Below, piece by piece: positions 34,381-42,632 of a stretch of 64,000 nucleotides of DNA. Position 1 is the first letter of the stretch. Each line of letters begins with the position of its first letter. This DNA comes from Variovorax paradoxus (GTDB lineage: Bacteria; Pseudomonadota; Gammaproteobacteria; Burkholderiales; Burkholderiaceae_C), in assembly GCF_024734665.1 (NCBI RefSeq), contig NZ_CP102931.1, forward strand, positions 4,090,001 to 4,154,000, read 5' to 3'. A program made the translations under genes and the position numbers. The notes beneath the pieces are model-generated. The model saw only the letters and a list, made by a program, of their open reading frames with translations, was not told the origin of the DNA and made no database searches.

Positions 34381-35259
34381 TCAGGTGGGCGTTTCGAGCT
34401 TGTCCTGGGTGCGGGTCTCGAAGTCGCTGGCGTCGTGGCGCTCGTGCAGCTGGCTGTTCGGCTGGCCCCAGGCGCGATTGACCATGCGGCCGCGCTGCAC
34501 CGCGGGGCGCTTCGCGATCTCGTCGGTCCAGCGCAGCACGTTCTTGTACTCGCTCACCTGGAGGAACTCGCCCGATTCGTAAAGCTGCCCCTTGGCAAGC
34601 GCGCCGTACCAGGGCCAGACGGCCATATCGGCGATGGTGTAGTCGTTGCCCGCCAGGTAGCGGCTCTCGGCCAGCCGGCGGTCGAGCACATCGAGCTGGC
34701 GCTTGGTCTCCATGGCGAAGCGGTCGATCGCGTATTCGATCTTCGTGGGCGCATAGGCATAGAAGTGGCCGAAGCCACCGCCCAGGTACGGCGCGCTGCC
34801 CATCTGCCAGAACAGCCACGACAGGCATTCGGCGCGGGCCGCGCGCTCGGTCGGCAGGAAGGCGCCGCCAAACTTCTCTGCCAGGTACTGCAGGATCGCA
34901 CCCGACTCGAACACGCGAATGGGCGTGTCGCCGCTGCGGTCCATCAGCGCGGGGATCTTGGAGTTCGGGTTCACCGCCACGAAGCCGCTGCCGAACTGGT
35001 CGCCATCGCTGATGCGGATCAGCCAGGCGTCGTACTCCGCGCCGGTGTGGCCCAGCGCCAGCAACTCTTCGAGCATCACCGTCACTTTCACGCCGTTGGG
35101 CGTCGCCAGCGAATAGAGTTGCAGCGGATGCTTCCCCACCGGCAGGTCCTTCTCATGCGTGGCACCCGCGATCGGGCGATTGATGTTCGCGAAGCGGCCG
35201 CCGCTTTCCTTGTTCCAGGACCAGACGGTGGGCGGCGTGTAGGCTGTCGTGCCATTCAT
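34381..35259 (-). CDS. yghU: YghU-like glutathione disulfide-bond oxidoreductase
   Basis: A 292-residue glutathione S-transferase-fold enzyme, close in length and layout to E. coli YghU. N-terminal YTPPTVWSWNKESGGRFANINRPIAGATHEKDLPVGKHPLQLYSLATPNGVKVTVMLEE is the distinctive YghU extension plus GST-N fold; the C-terminal all-helical domain has NDYTIADMAVWPWYG. YghU binds two glutathiones and reduces disulfides and organic peroxides. The ATG at 35259 faces the GST gene at 35288, with only 28 bases between divergent starts, so any promoters must overlap coding sequence. Confidence 0.9.
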   Translation of the reverse strand: MNGTTAYTPPTVWSWNKESGGRFANINRPIAGATHEKDLPVGKHPLQLYSLATPNGVKVTVMLEELLALGHTGAEYDAWLIRISDGDQFGSGFVAVNPNSKIPALMDRSGDTPIRVFESGAILQYLAEKFGGAFLPTERAARAECLSWLFWQMGSAPYLGGGFGHFYAYAPTKIEYAIDRFAMETKRQLDVLDRRLAESRYLAGNDYTIADMAVWPWYGALAKGQLYESGEFLQVSEYKNVLRWTDEIAKRPAVQRGRMVNRAWGQPNSQLHERHDASDFETRTQDKLETPT

Positions 35260-35287
35260 GCGATGAGTTCCAGGAGTTGGACAGACG

Positions 35288-35926
35288 ATGATCATTCTCT
35301 ACGACTGCGCCACAGCACCCAGCCCGCGGCGCGCCCGCATCCTGCTTGCCGAGAAGGGCATTGCCCATGAGACCGTGCAAGTAGACCTCGCCCGTGGTGA
35401 GCAAATGGGCGATGCCTACCGCGCGATCAATCCGCAATGCACGGTGCCGGCGCTACGCACCGATGATGATGACGGGCTGCTGCTGACCGACAACGCCGCC
35501 ATCGCTGCCTGGCTGGAGGCCCGCTACCCGCAACCGCCGTTGATGGGCAGCACGCCGCAGGAAAAAGCCGAGATCGCCAGCTGGAACTGGCGCATCGAAT
35601 TCGAAGGCCTGCTGGCCATTGCCGAGACGCTGCGCAACGGCTCGCCAGCCATGGCCGACCGGGCGCTGCCCGGGCCGGTGAACTACGCCCAGATTCCCGA
35701 ACTGGCACAGCGCGGGCTGGCACGGGTGCACCAGTTCTTCGAGACCCTGAACGAGCGGCTGGCCGGCCGCGACTTCATCGCCGCCGACCGGTTCAGCATC
35801 GCCGATATCACCGCCGTGGTGGCGGTGGACTTTGCCCGCGTGGTGCGGGTCAAGCCCGGGGAACAGCACCCCGAGTTGCTGCGCTGGCGCGCTGCGATGG
35901 CGCAGCGGCCGTCGATGTCGCGCTGA
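35288..35926 (+). CDS. Glutathione S-transferase family protein
   Basis: A 212-residue soluble GST. The thioredoxin-like N-domain has YDCATAPSPRRARILLAEKG, in which a Ser/Pro pair takes the usual active-site position, and CTVPALRTDDDDGLLLTDNAAIAAWLE, the cis-Pro and glutathione gamma-glutamyl site. The C-domain ends with GRDFIAADRFSIADITAVVAVDFARVV. Substrates are not predictable. It is divergent from the YghU gene, with a 28-base gap, and runs toward a palindromic element downstream. Confidence 0.87.
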   Translation: MIILYDCATAPSPRRARILLAEKGIAHETVQVDLARGEQMGDAYRAINPQCTVPALRTDDDDGLLLTDNAAIAAWLEARYPQPPLMGSTPQEKAEIASWNWRIEFEGLLAIAETLRNGSPAMADRALPGPVNYAQIPELAQRGLARVHQFFETLNERLAGRDFIAADRFSIADITAVVAVDFARVVRVKPGEQHPELLRWRAAMAQRPSMSR

Positions 35927-35952
35927 GCGGTGGGCCGTGGGGCCCGTCAGCA

Positions 35953-36077
35953 GAGAAGGTGTGAAGAAACCGTCGCGAGCGCCCCGAGGTCGCGTCGAGG
36001 ACCGGAGCCGTACCCAGGTACGGTGAGGACCGCAGATGCGAGATCGGGGTGCGCAGCAGGTTTATTCGCGCCTTCTC
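35953..36077. repeat. Palindromic intergenic element between convergent genes
   Basis: About 125 bases form one large imperfect palindrome. The ends GAGAAGG (35953-35959) and CCTTCTC (36071-36077) pair, the segment around 35976-35988 pairs imperfectly with about 36044-36054, and the centre is a hairpin (36008-36013 with 36018-36023, loop CCAG). It fills the gap between the GST and phaA stops. It resembles REP/BIME-type dispersed repeats and could act as a bidirectional terminator. Confidence 0.6.
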
Positions 36078-37254
36078 AGCGCTCGATGGTCAGCGCAACG
36101 CCCATGCCGCCGCCGATACACAGCGAGGCAATGCCCTTCTTGGCGTTCTGGCGCTGCATTTCGTGCAGCAGCGTCACCAGGATGCGGCAGCCCGACGCGC
36201 CGATGGGGTGGCCGATGGCAATAGCGCCGCCGTTGACGTTCACCTTGTTCACGTCCCAGCCCATTTCGCGATTCACGGCGCAGGCCTGTGCTGCGAAGGC
36301 TTCGTTGATCTCGAGCAGGTCGAGGTCTGCGGCCTTCCAGCCGGCGCGCTGCAGCGCCTTGGTCGATGCGGGCACCGGGCCCATGCCCATGATGGCGGGG
36401 TCGAGGCCGGCGGTAGCGTAGCTGGCGATGCGGCCCAGCGGCTTCAGGCCGAGGGCTGCCGCCTTCTTGGCCGTCATCACCATCACGGCTGCTGCCCCGT
36501 CGTTCAGGCCCGATGCATTGCCCGCCGTCACGCCGCCGGCCTTGTCGAAGGCGGGGCGCAGGCCGGCCAGGCCTTCGGCGCTGGTCTTGCGGTTGATGAA
36601 CTCGTCCTGGTTGAAGACGATGGGGTCGCCCTTCTTCTGCGGAATGCTCACGCCGACGATTTCGTCCTTGAACTTGCCGGCGTCCTGCGCGGCGGCGGCC
36701 TTGGTCTGGCTGCCCAGCGCCAGTTCATCCTGCGCGGCACGGTCGATGCCGAACTTCTTGGCCACGTTCTCGGCGGTGATGCCCATGTGGTACTGGTTGT
36801 AGACGTCCCACAGGCCGTCCACGATCATGGTGTCGACCAGCTTCCAGTCGCCCATGCGCTGGCCGTTGCGCGAGTTGGGCAGCACGTGCGGCGCGGCGCT
36901 CATGTTTTCCTGGCCGCCGGCAATGACGATTTCGCTGTCGCCCGTGGCCACGGCCTGCGCCGCCAGCATCACTGCCTTCAGGCCCGAGCCGCACACGGCG
37001 TTGATGGTGAGCGCCGGGGTTTCCTTGGCGCCGCCGCTCTTGAGCCATGCCTGGCGCGCGGGGTTCTGGCCCGCGCCGGCCGCAAGCACCTGGCCCATGA
37101 TGGCCTCGCCGACCTGCTCGGCCGTGAGGTTGGCGCGTGCAATCACTTCCTTGATCACGATCGCACCCAGTTCCGTGGCCGAGATGCCGGCGAGCGAGCC
37201 GCCGAACTTGCCGACCGCCGTGCGTGCTGCCGAAACGATGACGATGTCTTCCAT
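36076..37254 (-). CDS. phaA: Acetyl-CoA acetyltransferase (beta-ketothiolase)
   Basis: A 392-residue thiolase. The acylated cysteine is C88 in NAVCGSGLKAVMLAAQA, the His block is NVNGGAIAIGHPIGASGCRIL, and the C-terminal base Cys is in SLCIGGGMGVAL. It condenses two acetyl-CoA to acetoacetyl-CoA for PhaB, or degrades acetoacetyl-CoA. It starts 49 bases after phaC on the same strand, the common phaC-phaA order. The stop lies inside one arm of the palindromic element. Confidence 0.95.
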   Translation of the reverse strand: MEDIVIVSAARTAVGKFGGSLAGISATELGAIVIKEVIARANLTAEQVGEAIMGQVLAAGAGQNPARQAWLKSGGAKETPALTINAVCGSGLKAVMLAAQAVATGDSEIVIAGGQENMSAAPHVLPNSRNGQRMGDWKLVDTMIVDGLWDVYNQYHMGITAENVAKKFGIDRAAQDELALGSQTKAAAAQDAGKFKDEIVGVSIPQKKGDPIVFNQDEFINRKTSAEGLAGLRPAFDKAGGVTAGNASGLNDGAAAVMVMTAKKAAALGLKPLGRIASYATAGLDPAIMGMGPVPASTKALQRAGWKAADLDLLEINEAFAAQACAVNREMGWDVNKVNVNGGAIAIGHPIGASGCRILVTLLHEMQRQNAKKGIASLCIGGGMGVALTIER

Positions 37255-37303
37255 GAGGTTCTCCGTTGAAGTGATTTGAAATCGAGGTGTAGCGAAGCGA
37301 AGG

Positions 37304-39070
37304 TCAGGCGCGAGCCTTGACGTAGCGTCCCGGCGCCGGTTCGATGGCTTTGTAAGCCTTGCCGTTGCCGTACGCCTTGGGAGCGGGTATTTGTTTGCCC
37401 GCGTGGCCCTTGAGCCATTGTGCCCAGTCGGTCCACCAGCTGCCGGGATGCTCCTGCGCGCCGGTGAGCCATTCGGCCTGCGTCTTCGGGAACTTGCCGT
37501 CGTCGCGAATCCAGTGGCTGCGCTTTTTCTTGACCGGCGGGTTGATCACACCGGCGATGTGGCCCGACGCGCCCATGACGAAGCGCTTCTTGCCCGGCAA
37601 CAGTTGCGTGGAGGCATATGCGCCGCCGATGGGCACGATGTGGTCCTCGCGCGAGCCGTAGATGTAGGCCGGAATGTCGATGTTGCCCAGGTCGATCTTC
37701 TCGCCACACACGGTGAGTGCATTCGGCTTGGCCAGCTTGTTCTCGTGGTACGTGTTGCGCAGGTACCAGGCGTAGAACGGGCCCGGCAGGTTGGTGGCGT
37801 CGCTGTTCCAGTACAGCAGGTCGAAGGGCGGCGGGGTCTCGCCCTTGAGGTAGTTGCCGACCACGTAGTTCCAGACCAAGTCGTTGGGCCGCAGGAAGCT
37901 GAAGGTCGAGGCCAGGTCGCCGCCCGGAAGCAGGCCGCCCTTGCCGAGCTGCATTTCGCGGTACGCCACCATCGTCTCGTCCACGAAGATGTCGAGGATG
38001 CCGGTGTCGCTGAAGTCGAGGAAGGTGGTCAGCAGCGTGACCGATGCGGCCGGCTTCTCGCCGCGCGCCGCAAGCACCGCGAGCGCGGTGCTCAGGATGG
38101 TGCCGCCAACACAGAAGCCGAGCGTGTTGATCTGCTTGCTGCCGCTGATCTCCTGCACTGTATGGATCGCCTTGATGGCGGCGTTCTCGATGTAGTCGTC
38201 CCAGGTGGCCTTGTCCATCGACTCGTCAGGATTGCGCCAGCTCACCACGAACACGCGGTGGCCCTGCTCGTTCGCATAGCGGATCAGCGAGTTCTCGGGC
38301 TGCAGGTCGAGGATGTAGAACTTGTTGATGCACGGCGGCACCAGCAGGAACGGCCGCTCGTACACCTTGGGCGTGAGCGGCTTGTATTCGAGCAACTGGA
38401 AGAACTCGTTCTCGAACACCACGGCGCCTTCGGTGGTGGCCACGTTGCGCCCCACTTCAAAGGCGCTCTCGTCGGTCATGCTGAGGTGGCCCTGCTTCAC
38501 GTCGTGCAGCAGGTTCTGGATGCCCTTGGCAATGCTCTCGCCCTGCGTGTCGATGGCTTTCTTCTGCGCTTCGGCATTGAAGGCCAGCGAGTTGCTGGGC
38601 GCCGAGGCGGCCATCCATTGCTCGACCGCGAAGCGCATGCGCGCCTTGGTCTTTTCGTCGGCGTCGATGGCCTCTGCCATGCCGAGCATGGTGCGGCCGT
38701 TGAGCAGGTAGACGGCCGCCGAGAAGGCCGACAGCGGATTGCTGCCCCAGGCATCGCCGGCAAAGCGCTTGTCGCCTTCGGGCTTGGCGGCGAAGCCCTG
38801 GCGCCAGAGTTCGGTGGCTTCCGCCAGGTACTGCTGCTGGATGGACTGGAGTTTTTCGGGGTCGATGGAGAACTTGGGCAGCTCGGGCATCTTCGCACCC
38901 TGCGGCAATTGCCATAGCGGCGTGCCACCGACGTTGAAGGCCGAAGCCCCCGGTACGGTGCCCTGTGCGACGGACTGCTGGAACGACTCCAGGGCCTTGC
39001 TCCATCCCTCTGAAAGTGCCTGCTGAAAGGGCGCGAACGCATCGGCCCCCGTGGCTTGTTGCTTCATCAT
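37304..39070 (-). CDS. phaC: Class I poly(3-hydroxyalkanoate) synthase
   Basis: A 588-residue PHA synthase, normal class I size. The lipase-like box is GFCVGG with nucleophile C320 (C. necator C319). The catalytic Asp and His lie downstream in AYIYGSREDHIVP and ASGHIAGVINPP. N-terminal 200 residues are the helical class I domain. It polymerises (R)-3-hydroxybutyryl-CoA on granules. The ATG at 39070 (Met-Met-Lys) has an AGGAG site; the upstream in-frame extension to 39133 lacks one. It forms an operon with phaA. Confidence 0.95.
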   Translation of the reverse strand: MMKQQATGADAFAPFQQALSEGWSKALESFQQSVAQGTVPGASAFNVGGTPLWQLPQGAKMPELPKFSIDPEKLQSIQQQYLAEATELWRQGFAAKPEGDKRFAGDAWGSNPLSAFSAAVYLLNGRTMLGMAEAIDADEKTKARMRFAVEQWMAASAPSNSLAFNAEAQKKAIDTQGESIAKGIQNLLHDVKQGHLSMTDESAFEVGRNVATTEGAVVFENEFFQLLEYKPLTPKVYERPFLLVPPCINKFYILDLQPENSLIRYANEQGHRVFVVSWRNPDESMDKATWDDYIENAAIKAIHTVQEISGSKQINTLGFCVGGTILSTALAVLAARGEKPAASVTLLTTFLDFSDTGILDIFVDETMVAYREMQLGKGGLLPGGDLASTFSFLRPNDLVWNYVVGNYLKGETPPPFDLLYWNSDATNLPGPFYAWYLRNTYHENKLAKPNALTVCGEKIDLGNIDIPAYIYGSREDHIVPIGGAYASTQLLPGKKRFVMGASGHIAGVINPPVKKKRSHWIRDDGKFPKTQAEWLTGAQEHPGSWWTDWAQWLKGHAGKQIPAPKAYGNGKAYKAIEPAPGRYVKARA

Positions 39071-39180
39071 GTCTCCTGGTCCTCGCCTGAAACGATACGG
39101 ATGGCTTGCGTGTTTTGAGTATCCTGCATTCACAAGGCACTCACAACGCCGCCCCCTTTGCTTACCAACTGAAACTTCTA

Positions 39181-39504
39181 GTGTTTATCCATCTGATCGT
39201 CATCGGTTGGTTGTATGTCGCCGTGATGATGGCGGTGGCCGAAGCCACCAACACCAACGGCACGGTGCTGGGCGCCATCTTCACATTTCTTTTGTACGGA
39301 TTGGCGCCGGTGGCACTGGTGGTTTACCTGATGGGCACGCCTGCGCGGCGCCGTGCGATCAAACAACGCGAGGTCGAAGCGCAAGAAGCCGCCCGGCGTG
39401 CCGCGGCCGAAGAAGCCTTGTCGCAAGACGCGGGCTCAGACCTTCCAGACCAGGGCGGCGAAGCGGCCGCTGATGCCATCCCGCCGGTGCGAAAAGAACC
39501 GTGA
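39181..39504 (+). CDS. Small membrane protein with coiled-coil tail
   Basis: A 107-residue protein with two membrane helices (FIHLIVIGWLYVAVMMAVAEA and LGAIFTFLLYGLAPVALVVYLMG) and a basic, Ala/Glu-rich tail. No family I can name. The start is taken as GTG at 39181; a TTG at 39106 is in frame and gives 25 extra residues. Its last 69 bases overlap the end of the convergent pgeF gene, so the two C-termini are encoded by both strands. It is divergent from phaC with about 110 bases between. Confidence 0.6.
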   Translation: MFIHLIVIGWLYVAVMMAVAEATNTNGTVLGAIFTFLLYGLAPVALVVYLMGTPARRRAIKQREVEAQEAARRAAAEEALSQDAGSDLPDQGGEAAADAIPPVRKEP

Positions 39505-40194
39505 CGGGTTGCCGACGGTGCACCAGCCGTCGCTGCCGTCATTGCCGTGAACGGCTTCGATGCCCACCGTGCGCAGCCGCTGGCGTGCCAATGCGGGCAG
39601 GTCGGCCAGCCATTTGCCGGGCGCCGGCGCGGGCCTGAAGCAAGATGCGGCTTCGGGCGCATGCGCCTCGAAGGCGGCCTTGACCTCGGGGCCAACCTCG
39701 AACGCCTTGGGGCCGATGCATGGGCCCAGCCAGGCGATGACCCGGGCCGCGCCATCCGCCTTGAAGGCCTTGGCGGTCTGTTCGAGCACTCCGCCCGCAA
39801 GCCCGCGCCACCCGGCGTGCGCTGCCGCCACGCGGTGGCCCGCTTCGTCGGTGAAGAGCACAGGCAGGCAGTCGGCCACCATGATCGTGCAGGCCAGGCC
39901 GGTCGCCGTAGCCGTGCAGGCATCGGCAGCAGCACCGTCGCGTACCACGTCCTGCGCGGCATCGAGTGCGACGACGCCTGTGCCGTGCACCTGCTGCAGG
40001 AAAACCGGCCGCGCGCCGATGGCCATGCGCAAACGGTTCCGGTTCTCCGTCACGTGCGCGAGTTCATCGCCCACGTGATCGCCGAGATTCAGGCTCTCAT
40101 AGCGCCCCCGCGAAACACCGCCGTCGCGCGTGGTGCACACGGCACGCACATTCGGCGGCGCAGGCCAGTCGGGCACGAGCCAGCGCTCGTTCAT
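39436..40194 (-). CDS. pgeF: PgeF/YfiH-type peptidoglycan editing factor (laccase-domain protein)
   Basis: A 252-residue laccase-domain (YfiH) protein. Metal-site residues lie in FLQQVHGTGVVAL, VADCLPVLF, AAAHAGWRGLAGGVL and GPCIG, the usual His/Cys/His set, with NDGSDGWCTVGNPSRFFSHRRDG near the end. Homologues act as purine nucleoside phosphorylase-like enzymes or edit mis-incorporated L-Ser in peptidoglycan precursors. It starts 5 bases upstream of the maiA-like gene stop-side on the same strand and overlaps a small membrane-protein gene at its 3' end. Confidence 0.92.
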   Translation of the reverse strand: MNERWLVPDWPAPPNVRAVCTTRDGGVSRGRYESLNLGDHVGDELAHVTENRNRLRMAIGARPVFLQQVHGTGVVALDAAQDVVRDGAAADACTATATGLACTIMVADCLPVLFTDEAGHRVAAAHAGWRGLAGGVLEQTAKAFKADGAARVIAWLGPCIGPKAFEVGPEVKAAFEAHAPEAASCFRPAPAPGKWLADLPALARQRLRTVGIEAVHGNDGSDGWCTVGNPSRFFSHRRDGISGRFAALVWKV

Positions 40195-40199
40195 GAGGC

Positions 40200-40838
40200 T
40201 CAGGCCTCCGCGTCGGGCGCCTGCGAGGGCTGCGCGCGCTGGAAGGCGTCGAGCTCCATGCAGGCCTCGAAGGCGGCCATGGTGCGCGGCAGGCCGCTGA
40301 AATCGCAGTCGAAGCGGCGGCCGTTGAAGATCTGCGGCACCAGGCAGCAGTCGGCCATGGTGGGCGTGTTGCCCCAGCAGTAGATGCCGGCAGGGTACTG
40401 CGCAAGCTGGCGCTCGAAGGCCAGCATGCCGTCGCGCACCCAGTGGCGGTACCAGGCGTTCTTGGTTTCGTCGTCGAGCTTCAGGTCTTTCACCAGGTAC
40501 TTGAGCACGCGCAGGTTGTTGAGCGGATGGATCTCGCATGCAATCGACTGCGCCAGCGCACGCACATGGGCACGGCCCACCGGGTCGCTCGGCAGCAGCG
40601 CCGGCTCGGGGTGCACTTCGTCGAGGTATTCGATGATGGCCATCGACTGCGAGAAGCGCTCGCCCTCGTCTTCGAGCAACGGCACCAGCCTGTCGGCCGA
40701 GATGGCGGAATAAGGACCGGTGCGATGGTCGCCGCGCGCGATGTGCACGGGAACGTAGTCGAAATCGAGGCCCTTCAGGTTGAGGGCGATGCGCACGCGG
40801 AACGAGGCGGAAGAACGGAAATAGTTATGCAGCTTCAT
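40200..40838 (-). CDS. maiA: Zeta-class GST: maleylacetoacetate/maleylpyruvate isomerase
   Basis: A 212-residue zeta-class GST. The active-site motif is RSSASFRVRIALN, where the classical SSCS Cys is Ala, and CTVP-type contacts appear as DRLVPLLEDEGERFSQSMAIIEYLDE. The helical domain has HPLNNLRVLKYL, typical of maleylacetoacetate and maleylpyruvate isomerases, both glutathione-dependent cis-trans isomerases of aromatic ring-fission products. A FAH-type hydrolase is encoded 1 kb away on the other strand. The cysteine is reported dispensable in some relatives. Confidence 0.87.
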   Translation of the reverse strand: MKLHNYFRSSASFRVRIALNLKGLDFDYVPVHIARGDHRTGPYSAISADRLVPLLEDEGERFSQSMAIIEYLDEVHPEPALLPSDPVGRAHVRALAQSIACEIHPLNNLRVLKYLVKDLKLDDETKNAWYRHWVRDGMLAFERQLAQYPAGIYCWGNTPTMADCCLVPQIFNGRRFDCDFSGLPRTMAAFEACMELDAFQRAQPSQAPDAEA

Positions 40839-40861
40839 GATTTCTCAAGCATAGCGCTCCC

Positions 40862-41791
40862 TCAGGAGCGGGGCGTGGCCGCCAGCACGCAGCGGAAGTC
40901 GTGCAGCGCGGCCTTCGGTGATGTGGTGGCGATGGTGGCGCCGCGCCATTCGTCGAGGATGCGGCGCGCAGCCGCCTCTTCGCGCGCGGCAATGCCGATG
41001 CGCCATGGCCCCAGCGTGCCCGGCTCCTCGCCGGCCGCGTGGTTGTGCTGGCCTTCGCCGAAGGGGCGGCCTTCGGAGCAGGCGCGGCAGAGCATCTGCA
41101 TGCTGGTGGTCCAGTTCTCGGCGCTGGCGCCGGCGGCCTCGAAGCGCTGGACGAGCGCGTCGATGTCTTCCCTGGTCGCGTCCTCGATGGTGGCTTCGTA
41201 GGTCGAATAGTCAGACGGCGCGATCAGTTCGAGCGCATCGAACACCGGCACCTCGCGGTCGCCGCGCAGGCGGTAGCCGTTGGCCGCGCCGTCGTGCAGC
41301 ACGAGGTCGCCGTAGCGGTGGCCGCAGTCCGGCGTGGGCACGTTGCGCAGGATGGCGCGGGCCGGATCGATGCGGTCGGCCCACACCACTTCACTGGCCT
41401 CGTCGCCGTGCACGCGAATGGGCGTGAGTCCGATGAAAAGATCGACGGGGCCTTCGCCGTCCGCCACCTCGATGCCGTACTGCCGCCAGGCGCTGCGGGC
41501 CGTTGCCCAGTCGCCCAACGCCGTGGCGGCGATGCCCAGGTTCCATATCGCGCCTTCGTTGCGCGGCTCGCATTGCACGGCCCGGGCGTTGGCCTGCAGC
41601 GAGGCGGCCCAGTCGCCGCGGTACTTGTGGATGAGGCCGGCGTTGTACCAGGGGGCCGACCAGTACGGATGCACGGCGCTGGCCTGGGCATAGGCTTGCA
41701 GCGCGCCGTCCTGGTCGCCCTCCTCGTCGCGCTGGCGGCCGAGTTCGTTGAGGGCGTTGGCTTTGCCGGCTTTGCCGATTCGGATGGGCAT
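40862..41791 (-). CDS. TPR-repeat protein of unknown function
   Basis: A 309-residue protein whose first 130 residues are three tetratricopeptide-like helix pairs (ANALNELGRQRDEEGDQDGALQAYAQASAVHPYWSAPWYNAGLIHKYRGDWAASLQANARAVQ). The remaining 180 residues form a domain with VDLFIGLTPIRVHGDEASEVVWADRIDPARAILRNVPTPDCGHRYGDLVLHDG and a paired Cys/His region (CRACSEGRPFGEGQHNH), which I cannot name. The start at 41791 removes a poorly composed in-frame extension. It lies upstream of maiA on the same strand (23-base gap). Confidence 0.75.
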   Translation of the reverse strand: MPIRIGKAGKANALNELGRQRDEEGDQDGALQAYAQASAVHPYWSAPWYNAGLIHKYRGDWAASLQANARAVQCEPRNEGAIWNLGIAATALGDWATARSAWRQYGIEVADGEGPVDLFIGLTPIRVHGDEASEVVWADRIDPARAILRNVPTPDCGHRYGDLVLHDGAANGYRLRGDREVPVFDALELIAPSDYSTYEATIEDATREDIDALVQRFEAAGASAENWTTSMQMLCRACSEGRPFGEGQHNHAAGEEPGTLGPWRIGIAAREEAAARRILDEWRGATIATTSPKAALHDFRCVLAATPRS

Positions 41792-41913
41792 GGTCGAAAT
41801 GAACGGATGCGGGGAGACACGGGGGAGATGCAGGAAGCGTCTATTGTGAGCCTCCCTCCTCTGGCACACTGCCGGTCTCCCGCTTAGGTTTCGCTGAAAA
41901 AGGACACGTCGAA

Positions 41914-42615
41914 ATGGCTTCCGAGTTCGTCTTCGCCCCGCCCGCCACCGTTTCGGTGCCAGTGGCCGGCCAGCCCGCCCGCTTTCCGGTGCACCGCATC
42001 TACTGCGTGGGCCGCAACTACGAAGATCACGCCAAGGAAATGGGCTTCACCGGCCGCGAGCCGCCCTTCTTCTTCATGAAGCCGGCCGACGCGCTGGTGG
42101 CGGTCGATGCGGGCCAGACCGGCACCATGGCCTACCCCACGCTCACCAAGAACCTGCACCACGAGATCGAACTGGTGGTGGCCATCGGCACGGGCGGCAA
42201 GAACATTGCGGCCGCCGATGCGCACAAGCACATCTACGGCTACGCGGTCGGCCTCGACATGACGCGCCGCGACCTGCAGAACGACATGAAGAAACAGGGC
42301 CGCCCCTGGGATATCGGCAAGAGCTTCGAGCAGAGCGCGCCCATTGGCCCGATCGTGCCCGTGGCGCAAGCCGGCGACGCCGAAAAGGCCGAGATCTCGC
42401 TGCAAGCGAACGGCACCGACCGCCAGCGCAGCAACGTGAGCAAGCTGATCTGGAACGTGGCCGAAACCATCGAGCACCTGTCAGCGGCGTGGGAGCTGCA
42501 GCCTGGCGACCTGATCTTCACGGGCACGCCCGAAGGCGTGGCCGCCGTGGTGGCCGGCGACACGCTCGTGGGCGAAGTCGCGGGCCTGCCGACGTTGACC
42601 GTCAAGGTCGTCTGA
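41914..42615 (+). CDS. Fumarylacetoacetate hydrolase-family protein
   Basis: A 233-residue FAH-domain enzyme. Core motifs are IYCVGRNYEDHAKEMGF, FFMKPADALV, LHHEIELVVAIG (metal-ligand Glu residues), GYAVGLDMTRRDLQ and FTGTPEGVAAV. The fold binds Mg2+ or Mn2+ and cleaves C-C bonds of beta-diketone acids such as fumarylpyruvate. Size suits a fumarylpyruvate hydrolase (NagK-like) rather than full-length FahA. With the zeta GST nearby, a maleylpyruvate or homogentisate tail-end step is likely, but no ring-cleavage dioxygenase is in the window. Confidence 0.88.
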   Translation: MASEFVFAPPATVSVPVAGQPARFPVHRIYCVGRNYEDHAKEMGFTGREPPFFFMKPADALVAVDAGQTGTMAYPTLTKNLHHEIELVVAIGTGGKNIAAADAHKHIYGYAVGLDMTRRDLQNDMKKQGRPWDIGKSFEQSAPIGPIVPVAQAGDAEKAEISLQANGTDRQRSNVSKLIWNVAETIEHLSAAWELQPGDLIFTGTPEGVAAVVAGDTLVGEVAGLPTLTVKVV

Positions 42616-42632
42616 AGACGGCGGTCGGTTTC

